Assembly (NCBI GenBank): GCA_027422505.1
Contig: JAPQWV010000123.1
Span: forward strand, 930,001-994,000
From: Craterostigma plantagineum
Lineage: Eukaryota; Streptophyta; Magnoliopsida; Lamiales; Linderniaceae
DNA: 64,000 nucleotides
Reading direction: 5' to 3'
Below, piece by piece: positions 34,085-46,849 of this stretch (position 1 is its first letter; each line of letters starts with the position of its first letter). The position numbers and the translations under genes are program-made. The notes beneath the pieces are model-generated. The model searched no databases. It was not told the DNA's origin and saw nothing but the letters and a program-made list of their open reading frames with translations.

Positions 34085-34445
34085 TGTTAGGACCCCTAAT
34101 ATCCAACCTCGATCGAATTATGAAGAATCGGATAGTAAATCTGAAGAATTCGAACACTTACGCTTGAGATTTACCTAAGTTGAGGTTTGAGAGAGAAACG
34201 ATGTTGAAGAACACAAGGGCGTGAAAATCTTCTCTCTAAAATTTCCAATTCTAATTTTTCGATCCGAAAACCATACAAAGCGCACTCCTAATTTTCTTAG
34301 GAGTTCACTTATATATACCACCTCGTGGTATATTTACACAAGTAGTCCTACAAAATGACTAATTACAATTTAGCTCAAGATTACTAATTTGCATAGCAAG
34401 ACTAAGACAAGTATATTAATTGAATACAATTAAATAGTTCCAACA
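34085..34445 (-). repeat. 5' LTR of the gag-only element
   Basis: 361 bp, TGTTAGGACCCC to AGTTCCAACA on the plus strand, followed by the TSD GCCAC and then the last base of the interrupted Gypsy B LTR. Confidence 0.93.
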
Positions 34446-34451
34446 GCCACA

Positions 34452-34958
34452 CCTTTTCTCGATTGACCATCCCTTCGAAAACGTAGTTGTTCGGTTGAAG
34501 GCTCAAAGGATTTTCAAGTGAAGAAAAGGATATCGGAGAAAGCTCGAAATGGATGACAAAAGGCTATTTTAAAGGATTGGAATTTTCTTTATGTAAGGCC
34601 AAGTGACGAGTTTCCTAAGTGCTCTAATCATTTTCCTATGGAATTAACGCAAGGCTAGTATCAAGCCAAGAATCACTAGTTAAGACAAGCAATTAATGTG
34701 TGACTCGCTACAGGATAGATCCATAGAAAGGAAAAATAAAAGGCCAGAATCCTCACTTCCGTAAAAGTGGCTTTGTGTCTAGTGGAACAAACTAATGACC
34801 TTTAGACACAAGAGTGCGACTTAGACTGACCAATTTAAGCAACAAGGCAGCCTCATGTCAGTGAAATCTATTCATGACGTAGATCGAGCATCCTAGAGGT
34901 ATCGTCATGCCCTAAATACTTATATGTATACTAATTTTGTATTTTTGAATTATTTTAG
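34452..34958 (-). mobile_element. 3' flank of the decayed Copia element (inferred)
   Basis: About 500 bp with no ORF. It lies between the end of Gypsy B's LTR and the TTTAG target site of Gypsy A. Removing Gypsy A joins it to 51565 onward, that is to the 3' non-coding end of the Copia pol gene, so it is probably Copia 3' UTR or LTR sequence. The identity is inferred from position only. Confidence 0.5.
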
Positions 34959-37900
34959 TGTGGCAGCCCCGCCTTCCACCGCTACATTCTACACTAGTCT
35001 ATGCGACTAATGTCCTACTAATTAAATAGATAGTACGAAATTTCGTATAAAATTTTTCCTTTTATATAAAGGAATCGTAACGGTTCCTACAAAGTTATCG
35101 TTGGGTCCTATTTACATAGGAAAGCGCGCATGCGGGTCAAAAGAAATCTATCTACTGGGCCTCCACGAGGTCGCATCCATGCACACACTTCCATCTCAAA
35201 AGCCCTCGGAAGCTTCAAAAGTTGGCCTCGCCTTGAAATGATCACGTACCGTGATCGCAGGGTCCTACAACACATAAAACGTGGAATGAGCTTATAGAGC
35301 TCAGTAAGTGAAAATCATGCATGCAATGCACGTGACCTAAATAGCGAAGTCATCCGCGCCAATGCTATCTACTTCTCACATTCTTCCTGACCTTTCTCAC
35401 ATTCTTCTTGACCTTTCATAACATATTTGGGCCATCGGCTTTCAATCTTACTATGCACCATATAGAGCTCAAACCCCTAAGGGTACAAGTGGCAGTACAC
35501 ACACTGGGAGGCTAAACCCGAGTACTCAATCTGTGCGTAACCCTATGGTGCCTTTCAATCCCAATGCGGTACACACTGAGAGGCTACTAGTGCCTTTCAA
35601 TCCCAGTGTGATCCACACTGAGAGGCTACTAGTGCCTTTCAATCCCAATGCCGTCCCATTGTGAGGCTAACCCGGGCACACAAATTTCGTTTAACCCTAA
35701 GGCGCCTTTCCATCCCAATGCGGTCTGACACGCGGGCGCTTCTCAATGGTAGCTTACTATGAGGTCACCAACACTCGAGGTTCCCTCGGTGCCGCTCATA
35801 CCCTCGAGTCGCATCCTCCAGGTTGCATCTCCCGCTACGGGGTATTCCCCCTACCTTTCGTGAATCAGGTAATTCGGCTTCGTGAAGCGCCGTGGTAGCA
35901 TAGAAGAGCCGTGACTCATCATTGAGTCCACACAAATGCCTATATCGGCAAATATACATCGCTCTCGAGTGATCTTATACTCATGCACGCTAGTTCTCTG
36001 ATTCTCATACTAGTCGTGCGTGCATATGCTCGTGCCATGAATCATGTAAACATGCGTACAATATTCATAGAATAATTTATGTCACATAAAAATCACGTAA
36101 ATTTATGCCATATAGAAATCATAGAAGTCACAAAAATCATGAAAGACACATAGACACATAATTTCATACACATATAATTATGTGTTGTAGTTGCGATTTC
36201 CACTTACCTGGTATCCTTAGCTATTAAATTTATCGTACGGTATGTCGCTGACCTTCGAACCCTAAATATTGAAACATATAAAATTAGGGTTTGTTAGTCT
36301 AATTATAATTTCACGAGTTGGCTTAACTTGAAAACCCTAATTTTGACTTTTACGGGTTTTGAAATAGATCTCTACATGGGTTAAATGGATTTCGACATGT
36401 TGGAAATAAATCTCAAGCTTGGGTTTAGATATAAATCTCGACATCGTATATATGTAAGGATTTTGATATGTGTCTTTGAAATTATTATTTCGATATTGTA
36501 ATCCTAGAATCTCGAAATATCCTATGCAAGAACGAGATGTGTTTCGACATTGTAAACAAATGTCGACATATGGTTATAGCTAAGATCTCGAGGTTATACA
36601 AAGATTTTGACATAGCTATTAAAGATAGACCTCGACATTTGATTAGATCATGAAATACTTCGAGAGGAATATCGATATTATATGTAATATGTTCGATGTT
36701 GTAGCAAGATTTCAATATTAATCAGTACATATGGATCTCGAGATATCGATCTCGCCATGTTTGAGATTAATCTCAATCATGAACTCGACATCCTATACAA
36801 CAATTTTAAAGTCGATATAACATGAATTTCGACATAAGTCTCGAGATCAATCTCGAGCTTGGTTACGAATTCTACTAAATATGAACCTCGAGTTTTATTT
36901 CGAGATTCTTTACACATTTCGAAATTACTATCAGAGCTTAAATCTTGACATGAAGTTCGAGATTCATAATCTGGCAATTCATATTACCACTTGATAAATC
37001 ATCAAAACCTTCGATCAAATCTAATTTCCTTCAAGAATAACTGGAATATCATTAGGGTTTCATGGCTGTAAACGTTTTCAAACTTTCGTTATTTAAAGCT
37101 TATAAAAACCTAGTATTATCCAAAACGTTATTCTAGTAATTTCTTATGCATAGTAATGAATGAAGCAGATTAAAAATCAACATAAGTCCATACCTTTCCA
37201 GATTTTGCTCAAGTCTCGTTCTCCTTTCGTTTTTAAGTTTTCGATGGTGGTTTGCAACTGAATTTCGTTTCCTCCTTTTCTCATGCTAAGTTTTCATAAG
37301 TTTATCTTCTCGATATGAATAAGTTCAGCTCTTATTTATTATAACTATTCCTCGCGTGTTGAAATTGCCTAATGACGTTAGTTTTTACTTTATCAGTGCT
37401 TATCTTGTTTTCTCAAGTAAGATTCTTATAATATTATCATATTATGCACCTTTCCTTATAGCTAAGAAATCGGACTTCTAGAATTTCAGCTCCTCATGTC
37501 TCGACATTCTTTGATCTCGAGCTTCCTAATTTTGGTCTCAATGATTTCGATGTCCTAGGATTTCGTGTTCCTCCTAATTTAGTCTTCAAAGTTTCGAGGC
37601 TTAGTAATCTTGATTTCTAATAATTTCAAGCTTAGAGATCTCAGAGTTTTAAAAGTCTCGAGATCTTATTGTATAGACGTTACTATCTCTCACTCTCTCA
37701 AACTCAATGATTTCGAAACTTAATAATTTAAATGTTGAAGGATCTCGAGCTTCTACCATTTAATAACATCCTTACCCATTTTCATCCCAACACTTGGGCG
37801 GCTATAATTATATAGTAATATGGCCCAATCATATCATGGCCCAAATCGTTAATTTTACTATTACTATCATGATTCAAATTGCTTATCACTAATTTATTAA

Positions 37901-38208
37901 TAATTTTTCCAATCAAGTTAGTTATTCTAGTACCACATAAGTCCATAGGACCATATCGCATAGACACATAAGTCATTTAGCATGTATGTATTGCCCTAAC
38001 GCATATATCATGTAATTCACATAACACACATGTCATGTAAAGTACTAAAAAATAAATAAATACTTTTGTTTCCTAATTAATCTGTGTGTTACAACTAAGT
38101 CTCATATAATCTAACCTTTTTATTTAATTAATCCAATAGAATCTCAACTTAATTACTTTCACTCTAATTATATTGTAAATCCCGTAAATAGATTTTACGG
38201 GTATTACA
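34959..38208 (-). repeat. 3' LTR of Gypsy A (3,250 bp)
   Basis: It starts TGTGGCAGCCCC and ends GGGTATTACA on the plus strand, so TGTAATACCC to GGGGCTGCCACA in element orientation. Internal layout from left: tandem repeat of about 48 bp (35470-35740), a CACATA/CACGTA-rich stretch (36040-36190), TCGACAT/ATCTCGA field (36360-36970), and a region with CTCGAG and TTTCGA words to 37760. Short ORFs inside are not genes. Confidence 0.92.
35470..35740. repeat. Tandem repeat of about 48 bp in Gypsy A LTR
   Basis: Four to five imperfect units contain GTGCCTTTCAATCCCA, then a TGCGGTACACACTGAGAGGC-like part, then TACTA. The partner LTR carries the same repeat at 40580-40850 and the solo LTR a shorter version at 41420-41620. 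Confidence 0.85.
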
Positions 38209-38220
38209 TCCTCCCCCCTT
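38209..38220 (-). other. Polypurine tract of Gypsy A
   Basis: AAGGGGGGAGGA on the minus strand directly abuts the 3' LTR, identical to the tract of Gypsy B. Confidence 0.88.
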
Positions 38221-38784
38221 AAAAGAATTTTGCCCCCGAAATTCCGTCGATTGGGAACAATTCAGGGTAACGATTGGTAGGGAGTTGAACCGGCTTGATT
38301 AGGTGAAAGAAATTCACCCTAGGAGATATCAAGGAACCTCAAATAATTTTCGAGGATCGAAGGGAGTAGAATCCTGGTGAGGTAAACCTGAAGATTGCTC
38401 TAGTTAGTGGAACCCGTATTACCTTGAAGAGCTAAGAAGAATTCCTATAATTCTACTTAGACAGAGATCAAAGTTATAAGTGTCCACCACGCTTTTGCTG
38501 CGCCATTCTGATACTGAATAGAAATGTTTCTCGAATTGATCAGAAAAATTGGGGTGTAGGGTCATACCCCAGGTATTATATGACATTGGGATTTATTTCT
38601 AGGAAATCCAGGTATGACTTCCTATTTCGAAAGTATATCTGCTATGATTATGATTCAGGCTGATACCCAAATTGATATTACCCGAGTCGGCCGAAGGAAC
38701 TCCCTGTCTTACCACGTAAATGGGAGATATCAAAGAAAGTGTGGAACCTAAGTCCACTAGAATGCATGTTGAGGTTTTAATATA
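38221..38784 (-). pseudogene. Protease trace and pol remnant of Gypsy A
   Basis: Just after the gag frame, around 38680-38760, the minus strand reads ILVDLGSTLSLISP, a decayed form of the retroviral-type aspartic protease signature (D-S/T-G followed by S-F-I-S). The catalytic Gly-adjacent residues are altered. The remainder up to the polypurine tract gives no recognisable reverse transcriptase or integrase. Confidence 0.55.
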
Positions 38785-39890
38785 TTAGAAGGCTACCTTC
38801 CATCTCGGATGGGTTGTTTCAGTTTCTTTCGCCGTAAGCATATATACCCGAGCGGGTGCTGTCGGCTGCTTGGCCCGGATTGTTCCCTGACTTCCAGATG
38901 CATTCTCTGGGCAGGCTACGGAGTAGTGGCCTGTCTTGCCACATCTAAAGCAGGTAGCAGTTTGTGAAAAGCAGACGCCCAAGTAACGTCGCGTACATTT
39001 TGGGCATATGGGTGCATTTGGTTGGTGTCTCCCTTGATTCGGATTAGGCTGTCGGGGTGGTCCGGGTCGATTTTGGAAATTAGGCTTCACGTTCTTAGGA
39101 ACGAACGGTTTCTTTGGGTTATTTCCGTTCCCTTTGGGTCCTTGTTGAAACTTCCTTTTAATCTCCTGGGCCCGTACAATTTGGCTTTCAGCTTGTTCAG
39201 CCATCAAGGCTCGTTCCGCCATTTGGGCATAAGTAACTCCTTGGAATCCAGCCATGCCAACATCACGTTAAAGTTCTGGCTTCAAACCCTCCATAAATCG
39301 TTCGATCTTCAGTGCATCTGTCTTCACCATGTGGGTTGCGAATCGAGATAACTGTTCGAATTTCCTAATATAATCCGCCACTATCATTGCTCCTTGGCGG
39401 AGATTGATGAACTCGTTCATCCTTTGGGCTCGAACGGGAGCAGTGAAATACTTATTTCGGAAAAGCTCTTTGAAACGCTCCCAGGTCATTGTCAAGGGAT
39501 CTTCGAGAGTTAGTACGGTATCCCACCAATGACCTGCGCTTCCTCTTAATAGGTAGCTAGCGCACAAGACTTTTTCTGTTTCAGGGGTACGACTATGTTT
39601 AAACATGGTTTCTAGGGTTCGGAGCCAATCCTCAGCCGAGGTTGGATCAACAACATCTTCGAAGGCTGGGGGTTAAGTTTAAAAAATCTTTCCCCGACCA
39701 TTTCGATTCTGTCGGCTTGAGGGGGTCCATTGCTCGATTGCCCGCCAGTGTTTTGTTGCTGAATCAGTTGCTGGATTTGGGCGGATTGTTGGCGGACTAA
39801 TTCCGCGAGCTGAAGGATAGTCTCATCCCGACTATCAGTAGAGGCTGCGGGTTCTTTACCTTTATCTGCACCCGAACTATTTTCATTTTG
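38785..39890 (-). pseudogene. gag of Gypsy A (frameshifted)
   Basis: The N-terminal part near 39830-39700 reads ELVRQQSAQIQQLIQQQN. The retrotransposon Gag domain lies at 39268-39606 (GHWWDTV, FINLRQGAMIVADYIRKFEQL, RFMEGLKPEL). The nucleocapsid part at 38785-39255 has a CCHC knuckle, CFRCGKTGHYSVAC, with C-X2-C-X4-H-X4-C spacing. A frameshift near 39610-39660 and stops near 39260 break it into three pieces. The same family occurs at 60060-60727. Confidence 0.9.
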
Positions 39891-40041
39891 TCATTCTACC
39901 CATCGTTCTTCTATCCTAACGTTCCTAAGATCAATAAATCATGTAATACCAGAAATTCATAAAAACATAAAACTTACAGGCAAGGCCGCTCTGTGCTTTT
40001 GAGTGTGTGTACATGGACAGTCTGCAGAACCTATATCCTAA

Positions 40042-40053
40042 GCTCTGATACCA
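40042..40053 (-). other. Primer binding site (tRNA-iMet) of Gypsy A
   Basis: TGGTATCAGAGC on the minus strand, two bases from the 5' LTR. Confidence 0.92.
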
Positions 40054-40055
40054 CC

Positions 40056-40893
40056 TGTGGCAGCCTCGCCTTCCACCACTACATTCTACACTAGTCTATG
40101 CGACTAATGTCCTACTAATGAAATAGATAGTACGAAATTTCGTATAAAATTTTTCCTTTTATATAAAGGAATCGTAACGGTTCCTACAAACTCATCGTTG
40201 GGTCCTATTTACATAAAGCGCGCATGCGGGTCAAAAGAAATCTATCTACTAGGCCTCAACGAGGTCGCATCCATGCACACACTTCCATCTCAAAAGCCCT
40301 CGGAAGCTTTAAAAGTTAGCCTCGCCTTGAAAATGATCACGTACCGTGATCGCGGGGTCCTACAACACATAAAACGTGGAATGAGCTTATAGAGCTCAGT
40401 AAGTGAAAATCATGCATGCAATGCACGTGACCAAAATAGCGAAGGCATCCGCGCTAATGCTATCTACTTCTCACATTCTTCCAGACCTTTCTCACATTCT
40501 TCTTGACCTTTCATAACATATTTGGGCCCTCGGCTTTCAATCTTACTATGCACTATATAGAGCTCAAACCCCTAAAGGTACAAGTGGCAGTACACACTAG
40601 GAGGCTAAACCCGAGTACTCAATCTGTGCATAACCCTATGGTGCCTTTCAATCCCAATGCGGTACACACTGAGAGGCTACTAGTGCCTTTCAATCAAGTG
40701 TGATCCACACTGAGAGGCTACTAGTGTCTTTTAATCTTAATGCCGTCCCACTGAGAGGCTAACCCGGGCACACATATTTCGTTTAACCTTAAGGCGCCTT
40801 TCCATCCCAATGCGGTGTGACACGCGGGCACTTCTCACTGGTAGCTTACTACGAGGTCGCCAACACTCGAGGTTCCCTCGGTGCCGCTCATAC
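40056..40893 (-). repeat. 5' LTR of Gypsy A, first piece
   Basis: Begins TGTGGCAGCCTCG and runs to CATAC (40889-40893), where the solo LTR is inserted. Contains the 48-bp-type tandem repeat at about 40580-40850. Confidence 0.9.
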
Positions 40894-43800
40894 TGTGGCA
40901 GCCCCGCCTTCCACCACTACTTTCTTAATTAGTCTACGCGACTAATGTCCTAAAAATGAAATAGATCGTACGAAATTTCGTATAAAATTTTTCCTTTCAT
41001 AAAAAGGAATCGTAAAGGTTCCTACAAAATCATAATGGGTCCTAATTACATAGGAAGATGCGCAAGCGTGTCAAAACAAATCTATCTACTGGGCCTCCAC
41101 AAGGTCGCATCCATGCACACACTTCCATCTCAAAAGCCCACGAAAGCTTTAAAAGTTGGCCTCGCCGTGAAAATGATCACGTACCGTGATCGCGGGGTCC
41201 TACAACACATAAAAACGTGGAATGAGCTTATAAAGCTCAGTAAGTGAAAACCATGCATGAAATGCACGTGACCTAAATAGCGAAGGCATCCGCGCCAATG
41301 CTATTTACTTCTCATATCCTTCCTGACCTTTCTCACATTCTTCTTGACTTTTCATAACATATTTGGGCCCTCGGCTTTCAATCTTACTATGCACCATATA
41401 GAGCTCAAATCCCTAAGGGTACAAGTGGCAGTACACACACTGGGAGGCTAAACCCGAGTACTCAATCTGTGCATGACCCTATAGTGCCTTTCAATCCCAA
41501 TGCGGTACACACTGAGAGGCTACTAGTGCCTTTCAATCCCAATGTCGTCCCATTGAGAGGCTAACCCTGGCACACAGATTTCGTTTAACCCTAAGGCGCC
41601 TTTCCATCCCAATGCGGTCTGACACGCGGGCGCTTCTCACTGGTAGCTTACTACGAGGTCGCCAACACTCGAGGTTCCCTCGGTGCCGCTCATACCCTCG
41701 AGTCGCATCCTCCAGGTTGCATCTCCCGCTACGGGGTATTCCCCCTACCTTTCGTGAATCAGGTAATTCGGCTTCGTGAATCGCCGTGGTAGCATAGAAG
41801 AGCCGTGACTCATCATTGAGTCGACACAAATGCCTATATCGGCAATTATACATCGCTCTCAAGCGATCTTATACTCATGCACGCTATTTCCCTGACTCTC
41901 ATACTAGTCGTGCGTGCACATGCTCATGCCATGAATATGCGTGCCATGTTCATATAATAATTTTCATCACATCAAATCACGTAAGTTACATAAGCAAGTA
42001 GTCGCATAAAATCATAAGAACACATAACACATAATTTCATGCACATAAAAATTATGTGTTGTAGTTGCGATTTCCACTTACCTGGTATCCTTAGCTATAT
42101 CGTACGGTAAATCGCTAACCTCCAAACCCTAAGTACAGAATCATACAAAATTAGGGTTTGTTAGTCTATTTACAGTTTCACTAAAATGGCTTAATTTAGA
42201 AAACCCTAGTTTCGATATTTATGGGTTGGCTTTGATTAAATTTCGAGATAGGTTATAAGATGGATCTCGAGTCGCATGGATAACTAGGTCTTCGACCTTT
42301 GGACCCTATCTAATTAAATCTCGTAATGTTTGTCGAGTGATAACAATGTCGAGATATAAAATGTCGAGTGATAAATGTCGAGGCCCAAAATGTCGAGTTA
42401 TGTCTTAGTGGTTATACATAAAGATTTCGATATCAGATATAAGATAGATCTCGACATTAGTTGATAAATCTCGACACATTTGAGTTAAAATAGATCTCGA
42501 TATAGATTAGACATAAATGTCGAGCTCTTACATAGAATGTCGAGATATAGTATAGAATTTTGAAGTTGACATTTTAAACGGTGCCAAAGATCTTGATATT
42601 CAACTAAACAACAAATGTCGACATGTGATCTCGACATTTATTATTTGTGGATCTCGTCACTTGTCTTGGCATAAATCGGCATTATACATATAAAGGTTCG
42701 ATATAAATATTGAAAGTAGATTTTATATTATTCCTACCATACTATCATGATTTGAGATTTAATCAAAATTTCGACATAGTAATTTAAAGATGTCGAGATG
42801 TATGTTGAGCCTCTACACCAATTTTGAAATCAGCCTTAAAGCTAGGTTTCGACATTTTTCCAATCTTAATTTTTTTGACCTCGAGATTATTCCTGTAAAT
42901 ACTAATATAATTCCGAAACTTATCAATCTAAAAATCATACTGCTCGAAAACACCTTCTAATATGGAGTTCATCTAAATTTCGATCAAACCCTACTTTTCC
43001 AGAACAATATAAATACCATATAATTTAAAAACCTACGACTTGATAATTTATAAGATCATAAAATCGACTTTACTAATTTCTGTTAAGCATGATACTAACG
43101 CATAATTCAAATATATAAGTTAGGATCAAAACTTCATACCCCTCCTAGCTTAGAGAAATCTGCCTTCCGTTGCTTCTTTTGCTCCCAAGTTGTCGAGGGT
43201 TTTGTAGTCTTTGTTTGATGAAATAAAAATGTTCCCTTTTATTTCGAAAGTTAACGTGTGTAGATGAATAAATCACATCAACAGTTCAGTTAGTGCTTAT
43301 CTATATTTTGCGTGTGATAATAGGTAATTGACATCGACATTTAGTCGATCTTTACCTTGGTTAGATAATAAGCATTATTCTATTGTTACTTTAGTTCTTT
43401 CTTTCTAGCTAAAAGATCGAACTTTATCCTCAATCATTATCTGTTTCTCGAGGTTTATTTAGTTGTTTGAACACTTCCTATCGAAATTATAGATCTCGAT
43501 ATTTAGAGATTTCGAGTTTATATATCTTCTAGATTAATACCAAGATGTCGACATGAACATAGGTCTCGATATGTAAGTCGACATCATAACTATTTTCGAG
43601 ATATACATATATAAAGACCTTGAGATAGATTTCGATATTTTAACAAGGTCTCGACATAATATATACCAAATAGATTTCGACATGATATTCTAACTTAATA
43701 GCGGGGTTTCGAGCATTTCAAGCAAAAATGTCGAGATATTATATACAAATTTCAATATAAAGATCTCGACATCTTAAAACCTCATTTCAAAATTCTTTAA

Positions 43801-44798
43801 AAATCAAAGATCCCGAGATCCTATCAATTGCTCATAAACTCGCACAGAATTTCATTTGACCGCAAGTTTCAAGTCTTCAATTCTTCACCCTATGCTAAAC
43901 GTCACCCTTATAATGATTCTAACCCATAATTCCTCCAACACCTCTTGTATCTTATAATTACTAGTTCTGTCCAAGAATCAAACCCAGAAACCCTAAAATC
44001 AGTAAATGACTTAAAATCGAAGTTTTCCTACAAACTATCATGTCTTAGAAAATGGATACACCCCAATTCGAGTTTTCCCTTCTTGTTCTTTAATCTTAAG
44101 CTTTGAAAGGGACTTATACACGCATATACCGTATATAATAAATAATAAATAAGAAAAATATACCTCTTCCTGGTGTTGAATTCGATCGGTATTATGTGAG
44201 AGATCTTCCTTTCTTCGTAACTTAGCTATCCTTTTATTTGTTCTTTATTGACTTCAGGTTATTATTCAACGAGCTTATTGACTTATAGATAAACATAAGG
44301 TTACCAAAAGTATGTCTGATGGGACATGGGATGACGTTAATTCCCTCAAGGTTAAGTAACTAATAGTTATCTCCTTTACTTGGGTCTAAAATAAATATAA
44401 CCCAATCATATTTTATATCATGGCCCAAATCTTCAATCTTATTATTATTATTATCATTATTCCAATTTTCTTATTTCTAATTCTATAATAATTTCTCCTA
44501 CCAAGTTAGTTATTCTAGTAGCACATAAGTCCATATAGGATTACATTACATAGACACATAAGTCATTTATCATGAAATCACGTAAGCATGTATATATTGC
44601 CGTAACGCATATATCATGTAATTCACATAACACACAAGTCACGTAAAGCACTAAAATAATAATACATTTATTACAAAATAATTTGTGTGCCATAATTATT
44701 TACCCATCTTAATATCTTTCTCTAATAAATCTAACGAAATTTATGGTCTACTACTAATTAAATCGTAAATCCCGTAATTAAATTTTACGGGTATTACA
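40894..44798 (-). mobile_element. Solo LTR (3.9 kb) inside the 5' LTR of Gypsy A
   Basis: It starts TGTGGCAGCCCC and ends GGGTATTACA, the same termini as the host LTR, and is flanked by CATAC at 40889-40893 and 44799-44803. Removing it with one TSD copy restores the partner LTR sequence (GCTCATACCCTCGAG). It contains no internal domain. It is longer than the host LTR, with an extended field of ATGTCGA and TCGAGAT words at about 42230-43800. A family member has thus inserted into another member. Confidence 0.93.
42230..43800. repeat. TCGA-word field of the nested solo LTR
   Basis: Dense ATGTCGAG, TCGACAT, TCTCGATAT and TCGAGAT words on both strands, irregularly spaced within an A/T-rich background. 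Confidence 0.75.
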
Positions 44799-46394
44799 CA
44801 TACCCTCGAGTCGCATCCTCTAGGTTGCATCTCCCGCTACGGGGTATTCCCCTACCTTTTGTGAATCAGGTAATTCGGCTTCGTGAATCGCCGTGGTAGC
44901 ATAGAAGCGCCGTGACTCATCATTGAGTCGACACAAATGCCTATATCGGCAAATATACATCGCTCTCAAGCGATCTTATACTCATGCACGCTATTTCTCT
45001 GATTCTCATACTAGGCGTGCGTGCATATGCTCGTGCCATGAATCATGTAAACATGCGTACAATATTCATAGAATAATTTACTTCACATAAAAATCACGTA
45101 AATTTATGCCATATAGAAATCATAGAAGTCACAAAAATCATGAAAGACACATAGACACATAATTTCATACACATATAATCATGTGTTGTAGTTGCGATTT
45201 TCACTTACCTGGTATCCTTAGCTATTAAATTTATTACGGTATGTCGCTAACCTTCGAACCCTGAATATTGAAACATATAAAATTAGGGTTTGTTAGTCTA
45301 ATTATAATTTCATAACTTGAAAACCCTAATTTTGACTTTTACGGGTTTTGAAATAGATCTCTACATGGGTTAAATGGATTTCGACATGTTGGAATTAAAT
45401 CTCAAGCTTGGGTTTAGATATAAATCTCGACCACGTATATATGTAAGGATTTCGATATGTGTCTTTGAAATTATATTTCGATATTGTAATCCTAGAATCT
45501 CGAAATATCATATGCAAGAACGAGATGTTTTTCGACATTGTAAAATGTCGACATATGGTTATAGCTAAGATCTCGAGGTTATACAAAGATTTCGACATAG
45601 CTATTAAAGATAGACCTCGACATTTGATTAGATCATAAAATACTTGGAGAGGAATATCGATATTATAAGTAATATGTCGAGGTGTGTATTTCGATATTGT
45701 AGCAAGATTTCAATATTAATCAGTACATATGGATCTCGAGATATCTATCTCGCCATGTTTGAGATTAATCTCAATCATGAACTCGACATCCTATACAACA
45801 ATTTTAAAGTCGATATAACATGAATTTCGACATAAGTCTCGAGATCAATCTCGAGCTTGGTTACGAATTTCTACTAAATATGAACCTCGAGTTTTATTTC
45901 GAGATTCTTTACACATTTCGAAATTACTATAAGAGCTTAAATCTTGACATGAAGTTCGAGATTCATAATCTGGCAATTCATATTACCACTTGATAAATCA
46001 TCTAAACCTTCGATCAAATCTAATTTCCTTGAAGAATAACTGGAATATCATTAGGGTTTCATGGCTGGAAACGTTTTCGAACTTTCGTTATTTAAAGCTT
46101 ATAAAAACCTAGTATTATCCAAAACGTTATTCTAGTAATTTCTTATGCATAGTAATGAATGAAGCAGATTAAAAATCAACATAAGTCCATACCTTTCCAG
46201 ATTTAGCTCAAGTCTCGTTCTCCTTTCGTTTTTAAGTTTTCGATGGTGGTTTGCAACTGAATTTCGTTTCCTCCTTTTCTCATGCTAAGTTTTCATAAGT
46301 TTATCTTCTCGATATGAATAAGTTCAACTCTTATTTACTATAACTATTCCTTGCGTGTTGAAATTGCCTAATGACGTTAGTTTTTACTTTATCA
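44799..46394 (-). repeat. 5' LTR of Gypsy A, second piece
   Basis: It resumes at CATACCCTCGAG and matches 35800-37390 of the partner LTR closely. A 10-base gap is seen near 45315. It ends at TCA (46392-46394), the target of the CACTA element. Confidence 0.9.
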
Positions 46395-46430
46395 CACTAG
46401 TACAGAAGATAGAATAGGCTACGCCACTAT

Positions 46431-46748
46431 AGGCGTCTGTTGTAAACAACAGACGCCTATCGTCAGAAATTTTGACTTTGGGCGACTGTTGTTACGTAAC
46501 AGTCGCCAATTCCGTCCTACTTTTTTTGATTTTTTTTATTTCAGTATTTGGCGACTGTTACTGCAACAACAGTCGCCCATGATTCGCAATTGGCGACTGT
46601 TTATTTTTTAACAGTCCATGTCCATTTATTTAATTTTTTTTAATATTTTTCGTTGATTTTCTTTTTTTTTTAACTTTTGGCGACTGTTTCTTTCTTAACA
46701 GTCGCCCATGTCCATTATTGGCGACTGTTACGTTCTACAACAGTCGCC
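46431..46748. repeat. Left subterminal hairpin array of the CACTA element
   Basis: About six inverted-repeat pairs. The first (46431-46458) has perfect 13-base arms, AGGCGTCTGTTGT and ACAACAGACGCCT, around two bases. The others pair GGCGACTGTT with AACAGTCGCC over loops of about 7-13 bases, starting near 46481, 46550, 46592, 46679 and 46720. They occupy the place where TnpA-type binding repeats sit in the En/Spm family. Confidence 0.92.
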
Positions 46749-46849
46749 GATACTGTTAAAATTAAAACCCACGAACAGACTCATCACTGCCCCATCGAAC
46801 TCACAGCCCCATCACACAGCCCCATCGAACTCATCATAGCTCCAGCCGC

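Larger units (their letters stand above)
27986..34445 (-). mobile_element. Complete non-autonomous LTR element (gag-like ORF only), 6.46 kb
   Basis: Two 361-bp LTRs enclose 5.74 kb. GCCAC lies on both sides (27981-27985 and 34446-34450), a clear 5-bp TSD. The primer site next to the right LTR and the polypurine tract next to the left one show minus-strand orientation. The LTRs differ at about 19 positions by eye, roughly 5%, mostly transitions. The only substantial ORF is a coiled-coil Gag-like protein at 30824-32413; no protease, integrase or polymerase is visible. Mobility must have depended on proteins from another element. Confidence 0.93.

Noticed and set aside
39022..39351. Plus-strand ORF across the Gypsy A gag
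   Set aside because: It is the shadow of the minus-strand gag with its CCHC knuckle.
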